NCBI RefSeq assembly: GCF_023887685.1
Contig: NZ_JAMWMR010000017.1
Span: 62,001-126,000 of the forward strand
From: Streptomyces macrolidinus
GTDB lineage: Bacteria > Actinomycetota > Actinomycetes > Streptomycetales > Streptomycetaceae
Direction: 5' to 3'
DNA length: 64,000 bases
Shown one piece after another: positions 26,171 through 37,298 of the stretch. A program made the position numbers and the translations under genes. How positions within the stretch are numbered: the stretch's first letter is position 1; each line of letters begins with the position of its first letter. The notes under the pieces were generated by a model that made no database searches, was not told the DNA's origin, and saw only the letters and a program-made list of their open reading frames with translations.

Positions 26171-26580
26171 GCTCAAGTCCTCGCCTTCTCCAGGACTCAG
26201 GCGGTGAACCGGATCCTCCCCGGCACCGCGATGATGGTGAAGCTCGGGTCGTGCATGAGGGATTCAGTGGGACGGCGCCGCAGCCGGTCGTGCTCGGCCG
26301 GTCGACCGTCTTCCGATTCCCCCCGGTCGTGCCTGCCCGCGACCGCCGTTCGGCTGGTGATGGCTGCCCGGACGCCGACAGGTATAGTCCACTTCACGTG
26401 AGCTGAGCAAGATCGAGCGCAAGGTTGGCTCCGCGCTTTTCGAAGTTGAGACCTCACGGAAACACGAAACGCCCGCGCGTCCCATCGAACGGGACATCCG
26501 CCGCATCGGGCTCGAATGGCACACTCAACACCGTGACATCACTGACCACTTGGTCCCTTTCGGATCCTTGCGCAGTCAAG
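26171..26580. other. divergent control region between ngcE and the GH92 gene
   Basis: 410 bp. No trustworthy coding frame. Apart from the DasR-like 16-mer at 26378-26393, I see no strong consensus promoter. The true start of the GH92 gene may lie within its right part. Confidence 0.6.
26378..26393. promoter_or_regulatory. DasR-responsive-element-like 16-mer
   Basis: ACAGGTATAGTCCACT agrees at 13 of 16 positions with the DasR consensus ACTGGTCTAGACCACT (mismatches at positions 3, 7 and 11). It lies 208 bp upstream of ngcE and about 190 bp upstream of the mannosidase start. DasR is the GlcN-6-P-sensing GntR repressor of chitin/GlcNAc genes in Streptomyces, which fits ngcEFG. Confidence 0.55.
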
Positions 26581-29500
26581 GTGACAACGTTGTCTCACCC
26601 GTTATCCGCGCGGGGAGCCCGTTCGCGCAGGCACCGACCACGGGGCGGCCGGGCCTCCACCGCGCTCGTGGTCGCGGTCGCCTTCGCGCTGCTCGTGACG
26701 GCTCAGGGCGCGGCGGTGGCGACCACCACGCAACACGCCCCCTCCGCACAGGAGTTCGCATCCTCGTTCGAACCCGGTGATCCCGCGCCGACCTGGGTGG
26801 ACACCCCCGACACCGCGGCGGACGGCGCGCGGCGGTCCTCCGGCGTGACCGACGGGCCCGGCACGGGCATGCGCTCGACGGTGGACCACGGCCCGAGCAA
26901 CTCCCCCACCGCCAAGGCGAATGCGGGCTTCACGGGCAGGTACGCCCTGCGGTACGCGGGAGCGCACACGGCGCGCGGCCGGGCGTACGCGTACAACAAG
27001 ATCTTCCACGTCGGTCTGCGCGTCGACCGCGACACCCGACTCTCGTACCGGGTCTTCCCGTCGATGGCGGACGGGGTCCGGGACTACGCGGCCACCTACG
27101 TCTCCGTCGACCTCGTCTTCACCGACGGCACCTCGCTCAGCCGCCTCGGCGCGGTCGACCAGCACGGCTTCCCGCTCAGTCCGCGGGGGCAGGGCGCGGC
27201 GAAGGTCCTGTCCGTCAACCAGTGGAACGACGTGGTCGCGCGGATCGGGTCGGTCGCGGCCGGGAAGACCGTGGACCGGATCCTGGTGGCCTACGACGCG
27301 CCGAAGGGACCGGCCAGGTTCCAGGGCTGGCTCGACGACCTCGCCCTGAAGACCGTACCGCCCGAGAAGCCGAAGGCGCATCTGTCCGACTACGCGCTGA
27401 CGACGCGCGGCACCAACTCCAGCGGCACCTTCTCGCGCGGCAACACCCTCCCGGCGATGGCCCTGCCGCACGGCTTCACCTTCTGGACGCCGGTGACCGA
27501 CGCATCCTCGCTGAGCTGGCTGTACGAGTACGCGCGGGGCAATGACGCCGCCAACCTGCCGAGAATCCAGGCGTTCGGCGCGAGCCATGAGCCGAGTCCG
27601 TGGATGGGCGACCGGCAGACGTTCCAGGTGATGCCGTCGGCCGCGTCGGGCACCCCGGACACCGGGCGCACCGCGCGGGCGCTGGCGTTCCGGCACGAGC
27701 GGGAGACCGCGCGTCCGTACTACTACGGGGTCACCTTCGAGAACGGCCTGCGGGCGGAGATGGCGCCGACCGACCACGCGGCGGTGCTGCGGTTCACCTA
27801 TCCCGGCGACGACGCGAGCGTGCTCTTCGACAACGTGACGGCGCAGGGCGGGCTGACCCTCGACAAGGCGAGTGGGACCGTCACCGGCTTCTCGGACGTG
27901 AAGTCCCCCCTGTCGACGGGGGCGACCCGGCTGTTCGTCTACGGCGTGTTCGACGCGCCCGTGACGGACGGGGCCGCCTCGGGGGTGAAGGGGTATCTGC
28001 GGTTCAGGCCGGGCGCCGACCGCACGGTGACCCTCCGGCTCGCGACCTCGCTGATCAGCGTGGAGCAGGCGAAGGCCAATCTGCGCCAAGAGGCCCCGGA
28101 CGGCACGTCGTTCGAGGCGGTGAAGGACCGGGCCCGGTGGGCCTGGGACGAGCTGCTTGGGAAGGTGGAGGTCGAGGGAGCGACGCCGGATCAGCTCACG
28201 ACGTTGTACTCCTCGCTCTACCGGCTGTATCTGTACCCCAACTCGGGTTTCGAGAAGGTGGGTTCGGTGTACCGCTACGCGTCTCCCTTCTCCCCCATGA
28301 CCGGTGCGGACACGCCCACGCACACCGGGGCGAAGGTCGTCGACGGCAAGGTGTACGTCAACAACGGCTTCTGGGACACCTATCGGACCACATGGCCCGC
28401 GTACGCGCTCCTGACGCCTAGTCAGGCAGGCGAACTGGCCGATGGTTTCGTCCAGCAGTACAAGGACGGCGGCTGGACCTCCCGTTGGTCCTCCCCCGGG
28501 TACGCCGACCTGATGACCGGCACGTCCTCGGACGTGGCGTTCGCGGACGCCTATGTCAAGGGTGTGCGGTTCGACGCGCGGGCCGCCTACGACGCGGCCG
28601 TGAAGAACGCGACGGTCGCGCCGCCCTCGTCCGGTGTCGGCCGCAAGGGCATGGTGACCTCACCGTTCCTCGGCTACACCACCACCGCTACCGGCGAGGG
28701 CCTGTCGTGGGCGATGGAGGGCTACATCAACGACTACGGCATCGCGAAGATGGGCCGGGCGCTGTACCGGGAGACCGGCACGAAGCGCTACGAGGAGGAG
28801 TCGGCGTACTTCCTGAACCGCGCCCGTGACTACGTCCGCCTCTTCGACACGAGGGTCGGCTTCTTCCAGGGCCGGGACGCCCGAGGTGCCTGGCGGCTGG
28901 ACCCGGCGCACTACGACCCTCGGGTGTGGGGCGGCGACTACACGGAGACGAACGGCTGGGGCCTCGCCTTCACGGTCCCGCAGGACAGCCGGGGCCTGGC
29001 GAACCTGTACGGCGGGCGGGCGCGGCTCGCGGCCAAGCTCGACCGGTACTTCACCACGCCCGAGACGGCTGCGCCGCGGTTCGCGGGGTCGTACGGCCGT
29101 GTCATCCACGAGATGACGGAGGCGCGTGACGTCCGGATGGGCATGTACGGGCACTCCAACCAGCCCGCGCACCATGTGATCTACCTGTACGACGCGGTCG
29201 GGCAGCCGTGGAAGGCGCAGGCGAAGGTCCGCGAGGTCCTCTCCCGGCTGTACACCGGCAGCGAGATCGGGCAGGGATACCTCGGCGATGAGGACAACGG
29301 TGAACAGTCGGCGTGGTATCTGTTCTCGGCGCTGGGCTTCTATCCGTTGGTGATGGGCAGTGGTGAATACGCCGTCGGATCACCGTTGTTCACCAAGGCG
29401 ACGGTGCATCTCGACAACGGCCGGGACCTCGTCGTCAACGCACCGAAGAACAGCGCGAAGAACGTGTACGTCCAGGGTCTCCGGGTCAACGGCACGGCGT

Positions 29501-29982
29501 GGACGTCGACTTCGCTGCCGCACGCGCTGCTCGCCCGGGGCGCGGTGCTGGACTTCGCCATGGGTCCGCGGCCGTCGGCCTGGGGCACGGGGAAGAACGC
29601 GGGGCCGGGCTCGATCACGCGGGACGACCGGGTGCCGTCGCCGCGTACGGACCAACTCCTGGGCACAGGACCCTTGTTCGACGACACATCGGCGACCGAG
29701 GCGAGCGTGACGAGCGTGGACCTGCCGGTGGGGGGCCGCACCAAGGCGGTGCAGTACACCCTGACGTCCCCGGCCGACCACACGCGGGCCCCGGCGGGCT
29801 GGCGGCTCACGGCCTCGGAGGACGGTACGCACTGGACGACGCTGGACCGGCGCGAGGGCCGGGCCTTCGCCTGGGACCGGCAGACGAGGGTGTTCTCGAT
29901 CCCGCGCCCCGCCGCGCACACGCGCTATCGGCTGGTGCTGGACAAGGCGTCGACCTTGGCGGAGGTGGAACTGCTGGGCTGA
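26581..29982 (+). CDS. secreted GH92 alpha-mannosidase with C-terminal F5/8-type-like module
   Basis: About 1133 residues. A basic N-terminus precedes the hydrophobic segment STALVVAVAFALLVTAQGAAVA (about 25-45), a signal peptide. A jelly-roll-like region of about 250 residues follows, then the GH92 barrel: NNGFWDTYRTTWPAYALL near 596, GYINDYGIAKMG, GHSNQPAHH near 857 and the acidic signature GDEDNGEQSAWYLFSALGFYP near 902. GH92 enzymes are Ca-dependent exo-alpha-mannosidases, most often alpha-1,2. The C-terminal ~90 residues (GWRLTASEDGTHWTTLDRR and onward) look like a carbohydrate-binding F5/8 module. The start is uncertain: GTG 26581 is given, TTG 26590 has a possible AAGG site, and the frame is open to 26425. 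Divergent from ngcEFG. Confidence 0.9.
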   Translation: MTTLSHPLSARGARSRRHRPRGGRASTALVVAVAFALLVTAQGAAVATTTQHAPSAQEFASSFEPGDPAPTWVDTPDTAADGARRSSGVTDGPGTGMRSTVDHGPSNSPTAKANAGFTGRYALRYAGAHTARGRAYAYNKIFHVGLRVDRDTRLSYRVFPSMADGVRDYAATYVSVDLVFTDGTSLSRLGAVDQHGFPLSPRGQGAAKVLSVNQWNDVVARIGSVAAGKTVDRILVAYDAPKGPARFQGWLDDLALKTVPPEKPKAHLSDYALTTRGTNSSGTFSRGNTLPAMALPHGFTFWTPVTDASSLSWLYEYARGNDAANLPRIQAFGASHEPSPWMGDRQTFQVMPSAASGTPDTGRTARALAFRHERETARPYYYGVTFENGLRAEMAPTDHAAVLRFTYPGDDASVLFDNVTAQGGLTLDKASGTVTGFSDVKSPLSTGATRLFVYGVFDAPVTDGAASGVKGYLRFRPGADRTVTLRLATSLISVEQAKANLRQEAPDGTSFEAVKDRARWAWDELLGKVEVEGATPDQLTTLYSSLYRLYLYPNSGFEKVGSVYRYASPFSPMTGADTPTHTGAKVVDGKVYVNNGFWDTYRTTWPAYALLTPSQAGELADGFVQQYKDGGWTSRWSSPGYADLMTGTSSDVAFADAYVKGVRFDARAAYDAAVKNATVAPPSSGVGRKGMVTSPFLGYTTTATGEGLSWAMEGYINDYGIAKMGRALYRETGTKRYEEESAYFLNRARDYVRLFDTRVGFFQGRDARGAWRLDPAHYDPRVWGGDYTETNGWGLAFTVPQDSRGLANLYGGRARLAAKLDRYFTTPETAAPRFAGSYGRVIHEMTEARDVRMGMYGHSNQPAHHVIYLYDAVGQPWKAQAKVREVLSRLYTGSEIGQGYLGDEDNGEQSAWYLFSALGFYPLVMGSGEYAVGSPLFTKATVHLDNGRDLVVNAPKNSAKNVYVQGLRVNGTAWTSTSLPHALLARGAVLDFAMGPRPSAWGTGKNAGPGSITRDDRVPSPRTDQLLGTGPLFDDTSATEASVTSVDLPVGGRTKAVQYTLTSPADHTRAPAGWRLTASEDGTHWTTLDRREGRAFAWDRQTRVFSIPRPAAHTRYRLVLDKASTLAEVELLG

Positions 29983-30129
29983 CGTGGGCGACGAACCGGC
30001 GGACGGCCGCGAGGTCACGCAAGGTCACTCGTGGGGGCGGTGTTGTCGGCGCCGGGACGCGCGAGGGCAACCCTGGTGCTCTCGTGGTCATCTAGCTAAC
30101 GAACGCAATGGCCGGGGAGAGGGCGGGCT

Positions 30130-30492
30130 GTGCACGGTTCCGGTGCGGACGGTGGCCGCGAGAGGGGCACCGCCGGTTCCTGGTGGGCGCCCGCGGTGGC
30201 GAACCTTCTGATCGGCGCGGTGGCGATCGTTCCGGGCCTGTGTGTCCGATGGCTGTTGACCGGGCATGAACTGGCCCGCTGCGCCGAGCGGTTGGGCTGC
30301 AAGGAGCCCGCGGGCAACACCCTCGGCATGACGCTCGGCGCGGTGCTGGGCGGCGCGTTCGTCGTCGGGATGGTGCTGGTGGTGGATGTCCTCATACCGT
30401 GGCAGGAGGGCAGACGGCCGCATCTGTGGCTCGGCATGACGGCCCTGGTCCCCGCACCGTTCGCGATCGCCCAGGCCGCGGGGTGGATCTAG
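30130..30492 (+). CDS. small membrane protein of unknown function
   Basis: 120 residues starting at GTG 30130, with GGAGAGG at suitable distance. There are three hydrophobic segments: WWAPAVANLLIGAVAIVPGLCV, LGMTLGAVLGGAFVVGMVLVVDVLIP and LWLGMTALVPAPFAIAQAAGWI. A short hydrophilic loop with two Cys (LARCAERLGCKEP) lies between the first two and might form a disulfide if external. No family recognised. It converges on acnA; a bidirectional terminator follows its stop. Confidence 0.7.
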   Translation: MHGSGADGGRERGTAGSWWAPAVANLLIGAVAIVPGLCVRWLLTGHELARCAERLGCKEPAGNTLGMTLGAVLGGAFVVGMVLVVDVLIPWQEGRRPHLWLGMTALVPAPFAIAQAAGWI

Positions 30493-30508
30493 GGCCTGGT
30501 ACGGCGAA

Positions 30509-30536
30509 GGGCCGCACCCCCGTGGGGATGCGGCCC
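30509..30536. terminator. bidirectional terminator between the small membrane gene and acnA
   Basis: Inverted repeat GGGCCGCA (30509-30516) with TGCGGCCC (30529-30536), extended inward by CCCC/GGGG pairs across one bulged base and a CGT loop. It lies between two convergent genes. Confidence 0.75.
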
Positions 30537-30557
30537 TCAACTGCCCTGCCGGACCGC

Positions 30558-33275
<2,718 letters not shown>

Positions 33276-33342
33276 GACAGTCTCCTTCATTGATGTGCGC
33301 GTACCACCGCAATCCTGCCGCCACGCGTCTCGGTCGACCCGC

Positions 33343-33361
33343 TGAGGTAAGGCTAAGTTAG
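33343..33361. promoter_or_regulatory. iron-box-like (DmdR1/IdeR-type) sequence upstream of acnA
   Basis: TGAGGTAAGGCTAAGTTAG matches 14 of 19 positions of the DtxR/IdeR consensus TTAGGTTAGGCTAACCTAA. It starts 67 bp upstream of the acnA GTG, inside the likely promoter, in a locally A/T-rich stretch. Confidence 0.45.
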
Positions 33362-33402
33362 GCAGCCCTTACCGGAATGGCGACGGCGGTGCCTTCGGCA
33401 GA

Positions 33403-33420
33403 TATCTCGATGTCGAGATA
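33403..33420. promoter_or_regulatory. perfect 18-bp palindromic operator upstream of acnA
   Basis: TATCTCGA-TG-TCGAGATA, arms of 8 bp. It starts 128 bp upstream of acnA and ends 105 bp upstream of the divergent MDMPI-like gene. Its core ATCTC-N6-GAGAT recurs before the HTH-MurA gene at 34353-34368. A MarR-family regulator, TamR, is reported to act on the S. coelicolor aconitase promoter, so it is an alternative ligand. Confidence 0.6.
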
Positions 33421-33524
33421 ACTCTAGTACATAGGTGCGGGATGGTCATGCCGGACGCCCTTCGCGCCCACCTCTTTCCGGATTGCCGGAACGTCCGGAC
33501 AGCGCCGGAGGCGGCTGCTAGAAC

Positions 33525-34268
33525 GTGAAGATGACTCAGACACCTCCATTCGAGGAACTCCTGTCCCAGATCGAGGAACGCTCCGCCGCGCTGCTCCAGG
33601 TCTGTGACTCCGCCGACGATCTCGGCTCAGCCGTTCCCAGTTGTCCGGGCTGGTCGTTACGGGACCTGCTGGTGCATCTCACGCAGGCGCAGCGCTTCTG
33701 GACCGCCGTCGTCCAGGCCGGGCCGAGCGAGCAGCCGCCGGGGGCACCCGAGCGCTCCGCGGAGTTGGCCGCGGCGACCGAGGCGTTCGTCGGTGCGCTG
33801 CGCGAGGCCGGGCCCGAGGCGGGGTGCTGGGGCTGGTGGGCCGCTTCCGGGGCACCCGTGACGGTCGGTGTGGCCGCCCGCCGCCAGGTCTACGAGGCCG
33901 CCGTCCACGCCTACGACGCCCAGCTCGCCGTGGGCAGCCCGCAGCCGGTCCCCTCGGCGATCGCGGTGGACGGCATCGACGAGTTCCTCACCGTGCTCCT
34001 CGGCGCCTGCGGCCCCTGGCCGCACGACCCCGTCCGTATCGCCCTGCACACCACCGAGGGCCCCTCCTGGCTGCTCGACCTCGGCCCCACCGGCGCCCGC
34101 GTGCTCGACAGCCCGGCGACCGCCGACGCGTCGCTCCACGGCTCCGCGAGCGACGTACTCCTCACGCTCTACGGCCGCCTCCCGCTGGCCGGCCTGCGCA
34201 CCGAGGGCGCCGACACCATCCTCCAACACCTCCTCGACTGGCCGCCGCTGAGCCAAGCCGCCGACTGA
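33525..34268 (+). CDS. maleylpyruvate isomerase-family (MDMPI/DinB-like) protein
   Basis: 247 residues with the actinobacterial mycothiol-dependent-isomerase N-terminal domain pattern: FEELLSQIEERSAALLQVCDSADDLGSAVPSCPGWSLRDLLVHLTQAQRFW. The His in DLLVHL and the later VYEAAVHAYDAQLA His are candidate metal ligands of the DinB-like four-helix bundle. Many members are thiol (mycothiol)-dependent transferases or isomerases; most have no assigned substrate. GTG 33525 has GGAGG 13 nt upstream; ATG 33531 is an alternative. Divergent from acnA; the shared 250-bp region carries the palindrome and iron-box-like site. Confidence 0.8.
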   Translation: MKMTQTPPFEELLSQIEERSAALLQVCDSADDLGSAVPSCPGWSLRDLLVHLTQAQRFWTAVVQAGPSEQPPGAPERSAELAAATEAFVGALREAGPEAGCWGWWAASGAPVTVGVAARRQVYEAAVHAYDAQLAVGSPQPVPSAIAVDGIDEFLTVLLGACGPWPHDPVRIALHTTEGPSWLLDLGPTGARVLDSPATADASLHGSASDVLLTLYGRLPLAGLRTEGADTILQHLLDWPPLSQAAD

Positions 34269-34352
34269 GCCGCTGGTCGAGCCGTTCGTTGAGCCGTTGG
34301 AGTGCGCGTCCCTGAGGGTCGGTCACCCGAATGGACCCCCTCAGGAGGTGCC

Positions 34353-34368
34353 ATCTCATATCTGAGAT
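34353..34368. promoter_or_regulatory. inverted repeat just upstream of the HTH-MurA gene, candidate autoregulatory operator
   Basis: ATCTCA-TATC-TGAGAT, 12 bp before the ATG, so it would overlap a promoter or leaderless start. It shares ATCTC-N6-GAGAT with the palindrome upstream of acnA. The downstream protein carries its own HTH domain. Confidence 0.6.
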
Positions 34369-34380
34369 AGCCTCAACCTC

Positions 34381-35910
34381 ATGTCAGACGACTACCTCGT
34401 ACGTATCGGCAAGCTCATCCGTGACGCCCGCCAGCACCGTGGCTGGACACAGGCACAGCTCGCCGAGGCGCTCGGCACCAGCCAGAGCGCCGTCAATCGC
34501 ATCGAGCGCGGCAACCAGAACATCAGCCTTGAGATGATCGCCCGCATCGGCGGGGCGCTGGACAGCGAGATCATCTCCTTGGGCTACGCGGGCCCCATGC
34601 ATCTGCGCGTGGTCGGCGGCCGTCGGCTCTCCGGCGCCATCGACGTGAAGACGAGCAAGAACGCCTGCGTGGCCCTGCTGTGCGCCACCCTGCTCAACAA
34701 GGGGCGTACGGTCCTGCGCCGGGTCGCCCGCATCGAGGAGGTCTACCGCCTGCTGGAGGTGCTCGGGTCGATCGGCGTACGGACCCGGTGGATCAACGAC
34801 GGCGTCGACCTGGAGATCCTGCCGGGCGCCGACCTCGATCTGGACGCCATCGACGCCGAGGCCGCCCGCCGCACGCGCTCGATCATCATGTTCCTCGGCC
34901 CGCTGCTGCACCGCGTGGACCGCTTCAGGCTCCCGTACGCGGGCGGCTGCGACCTCGGGACGCGCACCATCGAGCCGCACATGATCGCGCTGCGCCGGTT
35001 CGGCCTCGACGTGACCGCCACCGAGGGTCAGTACCACGCCGTGGTGGACCGGTCTGTCTCCCCCGGCCGCCCGATCGTGCTGACCGAACGCGGCGACACC
35101 GTGACCGAGAACGCGCTGCTGGCCGCCGCCCGCCACGACGGCGTCACGGTCATCCGCAACGCGTCCTCCAACTACATGGTCCAGGACCTCTGCTTCTTCC
35201 TGGAGGCCCTCGGCGTCAAGGTGGAGGGCATCGGCACCACCACACTCACCGTGCACGGCGTACCGAACATCGACGTCGACGTCGACTACTCCCCCTCGGA
35301 GGACCCGGTCGAGGCGATGAGCCTGCTGGCCGCCGCGGTCGTCACCGAGTCGGAGCTGACGGTGCGCCGGGTGCCGATCGAGTTCCTGGAGATCGAGCTG
35401 GCGGTGCTGGAGGAGATGGGGCTCGACCACGACCGCTCCTCCGAGTACGTAGCCGACAACGGCCGTACGCGCCTGGTGGACCTGACCGTGCGGCCCTCCA
35501 AGCTGGAGGCTCCGATCGACAAGATCCACCCGATGCCGTTCCCCGGCCTGAACATCGACAACGTCCCGTTCTTCGCGGCCATCGCGGCCACCGCGCAGGG
35601 CAAGACGCTGATCCACGACTGGGTCTACGACAACCGGGCCATCTACCTGACCGACCTGAACCGGCTCGGCGGACGCCTCCAACTCCTCGACCCCCACCGG
35701 GTGTTGGTCGAGGGCCCGACCCGCTGGCGCGCCGCCGAGATGATGTGCCCGCCCGCGCTGCGCCCGGCGGTGGTCGTCCTGCTGGCGATGATGGCGGCCC
35801 CGGGCACGTCGGTACTGCGGAACGTGTACGTCATCAACCGCGGCTACGAGGACCTGGCCGAGCGACTCAACTCGGTGGGGGCGCAGATCGAGATCTTCAG
35901 GGACATCTGA
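34381..35910 (+). CDS. XRE-type HTH fused to UDP-GlcNAc 1-carboxyvinyltransferase (MurA)-like domain
   Basis: 509 residues. Residues 1-65 are an XRE-family helix-turn-helix (VRIGKLIRDARQHRGWTQAQLAEALGTSQSAVNRIERGNQNISLEMI). Residues about 72-505 are an EPSP-synthase-fold MurA-like domain: LSGAIDVKTSKNACVALLCATLL retains the Lys-Asn pair, and YAGGCDLGTRTIEPH retains the loop Cys that reacts with PEP and fosfomycin in MurA. IDKIHPMPFPGLNIDN and RWRAAEMMCPPALRPAVVVLLAMM match later MurA segments. It could be an active enoylpyruvyl transferase, a UDP-GlcNAc-sensing regulator, or both. ATG 34381 has no Shine-Dalgarno within 15 bp, consistent with a leaderless message. Confidence 0.9.
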   Translation: MSDDYLVRIGKLIRDARQHRGWTQAQLAEALGTSQSAVNRIERGNQNISLEMIARIGGALDSEIISLGYAGPMHLRVVGGRRLSGAIDVKTSKNACVALLCATLLNKGRTVLRRVARIEEVYRLLEVLGSIGVRTRWINDGVDLEILPGADLDLDAIDAEAARRTRSIIMFLGPLLHRVDRFRLPYAGGCDLGTRTIEPHMIALRRFGLDVTATEGQYHAVVDRSVSPGRPIVLTERGDTVTENALLAAARHDGVTVIRNASSNYMVQDLCFFLEALGVKVEGIGTTTLTVHGVPNIDVDVDYSPSEDPVEAMSLLAAAVVTESELTVRRVPIEFLEIELAVLEEMGLDHDRSSEYVADNGRTRLVDLTVRPSKLEAPIDKIHPMPFPGLNIDNVPFFAAIAATAQGKTLIHDWVYDNRAIYLTDLNRLGGRLQLLDPHRVLVEGPTRWRAAEMMCPPALRPAVVVLLAMMAAPGTSVLRNVYVINRGYEDLAERLNSVGAQIEIFRDI

Positions 35911-35957
35911 CACTCCTCGTCGGCGGCACCGCCGCCCCCTCCGACTCGTTCAGGTGT

Positions 35958-35987
35958 GTTCGGTGTGCCCGTTCGGGTACACCGAAC
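35958..35987 (+). terminator. first hairpin after the HTH-MurA gene
   Basis: GTTCGGTGTGCCCG, loop TT, and a complementary arm with one G.U pair. It begins 48 bp past the stop and precedes a second stronger hairpin. Confidence 0.65.
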
Positions 35988-36004
35988 GGCGCGGGAACAC
36001 ATTT

Positions 36005-36044
36005 GGAGTGAGGGGCGCCGCGGCTTCGCGGCGCCCCTCACTCC
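36005..36044. terminator. strong bidirectional terminator between HTH-MurA and MFS genes
   Basis: Perfect 18-bp inverted repeat beginning GGAGTGAGGGGCGCC with a GCTT tetraloop, midway between two convergent genes. Confidence 0.85.
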
Positions 36045-36071
36045 CTTGTGCCGGTTCCTGTGCGGAGGTGA

Positions 36072-37298
36072 TCAGGTGCCGGCGGGCTGGGACTCGGTCA
36101 TGTCCTGGGGCTCCCCGGCGGATCCGGCCGCACCCGATTCCTGGGGCGCGGCCTTCGGGATGAGGAAGAACGAGAGGGTCATCATCACGGTGGCTGCGAC
36201 GGGCACCCACTTGATGTCGGCGAACCCGACGATGGCTCCACCGATCGCGCCGGCCACGCCGGTACCCAGGTAGAGACCGGAGATGTTGAGCGCCAACGCG
36301 GTCATCCCGACCTGGGGTCCGGCCGCGCCCATGATGCTGCCCTGGATGGGCGGGTTGAGCCCCCAGGCCCAGACGGCCCAGAAGGCGATGACGACTCCCA
36401 GCACGATCGGGTTACCGATGCCGCTGAACACCAGCAGCGCGGCAAGCGCCAGCCCGATGACATGCCCCCCGATGACCAGCTTCAGGCCCGTCCGCGGCCC
36501 CCTGGCATCGATCGCGCGACCGGCCAGCAGCGCGCCCGCGAGACCGGCGACGCCCACGATGAAGAGCATGACGGACAGCATGTGGTAGGACCCGTGCGCC
36601 ACCTCCGTGGTGTAGGCCCCAAGGTAGGTGTAGAACATCAGACCACCGCTGGCCGCCAGGAAGGTGACCATCACGAGTCGGAGAACCGCGGCGTTACGCA
36701 ACGGGCTGAGCCGTTCCTTGAGCGGCGCGGAGTTGCTTCCGGGGATGTTCGGTGCCGTGACGAGGAGGCCGAGGGCAGCGATCGCCCCGACACCGGCGAT
36801 CAGCCAGAAGGTCGCCCGCCAGCCGAAAGCACCGCCCAGCCACGAACCGAGCGGAACTCCCGTGAACAGGGCGGCCGTCATACCCGAGGTGACGACACCG
36901 AGGTATCGGCCCTGCATGCCCTCCGGGGCGCCCATGGCCGTCGTGGTGAAGGCCGCGGAAGTGACGATGGCCGCGGCGAGACCGGCGAAGACGCGGGCCC
37001 CCATGAGGATCCAGTAACCGGGGGCAAGGGCGGCGACCACGTTGGCCACCACGAAGCACAGGAGCCCGACGATCATGACACTGCGTTTGGGGAAGCGCTC
37101 GCAGACGACTGCCAGCGTCGGTGCGCCCAGCGCGTAGACCACGGCGAAGACCGTCACCAACTGCCCAGCGGCGGAGAGGCTGACGTCGAGGTCGGCGGCG
37201 ATCGTCTTGAGTACACCGGCGATGATGAATTCATCGGTGGCTGTGGCCAAGAGAGTCAAGAACAACACGAACAGCCAACTCGGCAGTCTTTGCTTCAT
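36072..37298 (-). CDS. MFS transporter, drug:H+ antiporter (DHA1) type
   Basis: 408 residues with 12 hydrophobic helices. The N-terminus LPSWLFVLFLTLLATATDEFIIAGVLKTIAADL and the loop-2/3 sequence CERFPKRSVMIVGLLCFVVANVVAAL are typical of the AraJ/chloramphenicol-efflux DHA1 subgroup. It probably exports a small toxic compound. ATG 37298 has GGAGG about 11 nt upstream. A promoter with a 20-bp spacer at 37435-37466 faces it, the geometry used by MerR regulators; a MerR gene lies 1.2 kb away. The substrate is unknown. Confidence 0.88.
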   Translation of the reverse strand: MKQRLPSWLFVLFLTLLATATDEFIIAGVLKTIAADLDVSLSAAGQLVTVFAVVYALGAPTLAVVCERFPKRSVMIVGLLCFVVANVVAALAPGYWILMGARVFAGLAAAIVTSAAFTTTAMGAPEGMQGRYLGVVTSGMTAALFTGVPLGSWLGGAFGWRATFWLIAGVGAIAALGLLVTAPNIPGSNSAPLKERLSPLRNAAVLRLVMVTFLAASGGLMFYTYLGAYTTEVAHGSYHMLSVMLFIVGVAGLAGALLAGRAIDARGPRTGLKLVIGGHVIGLALAALLVFSGIGNPIVLGVVIAFWAVWAWGLNPPIQGSIMGAAGPQVGMTALALNISGLYLGTGVAGAIGGAIVGFADIKWVPVAATVMMTLSFFLIPKAAPQESGAAGSAGEPQDMTESQPAGT

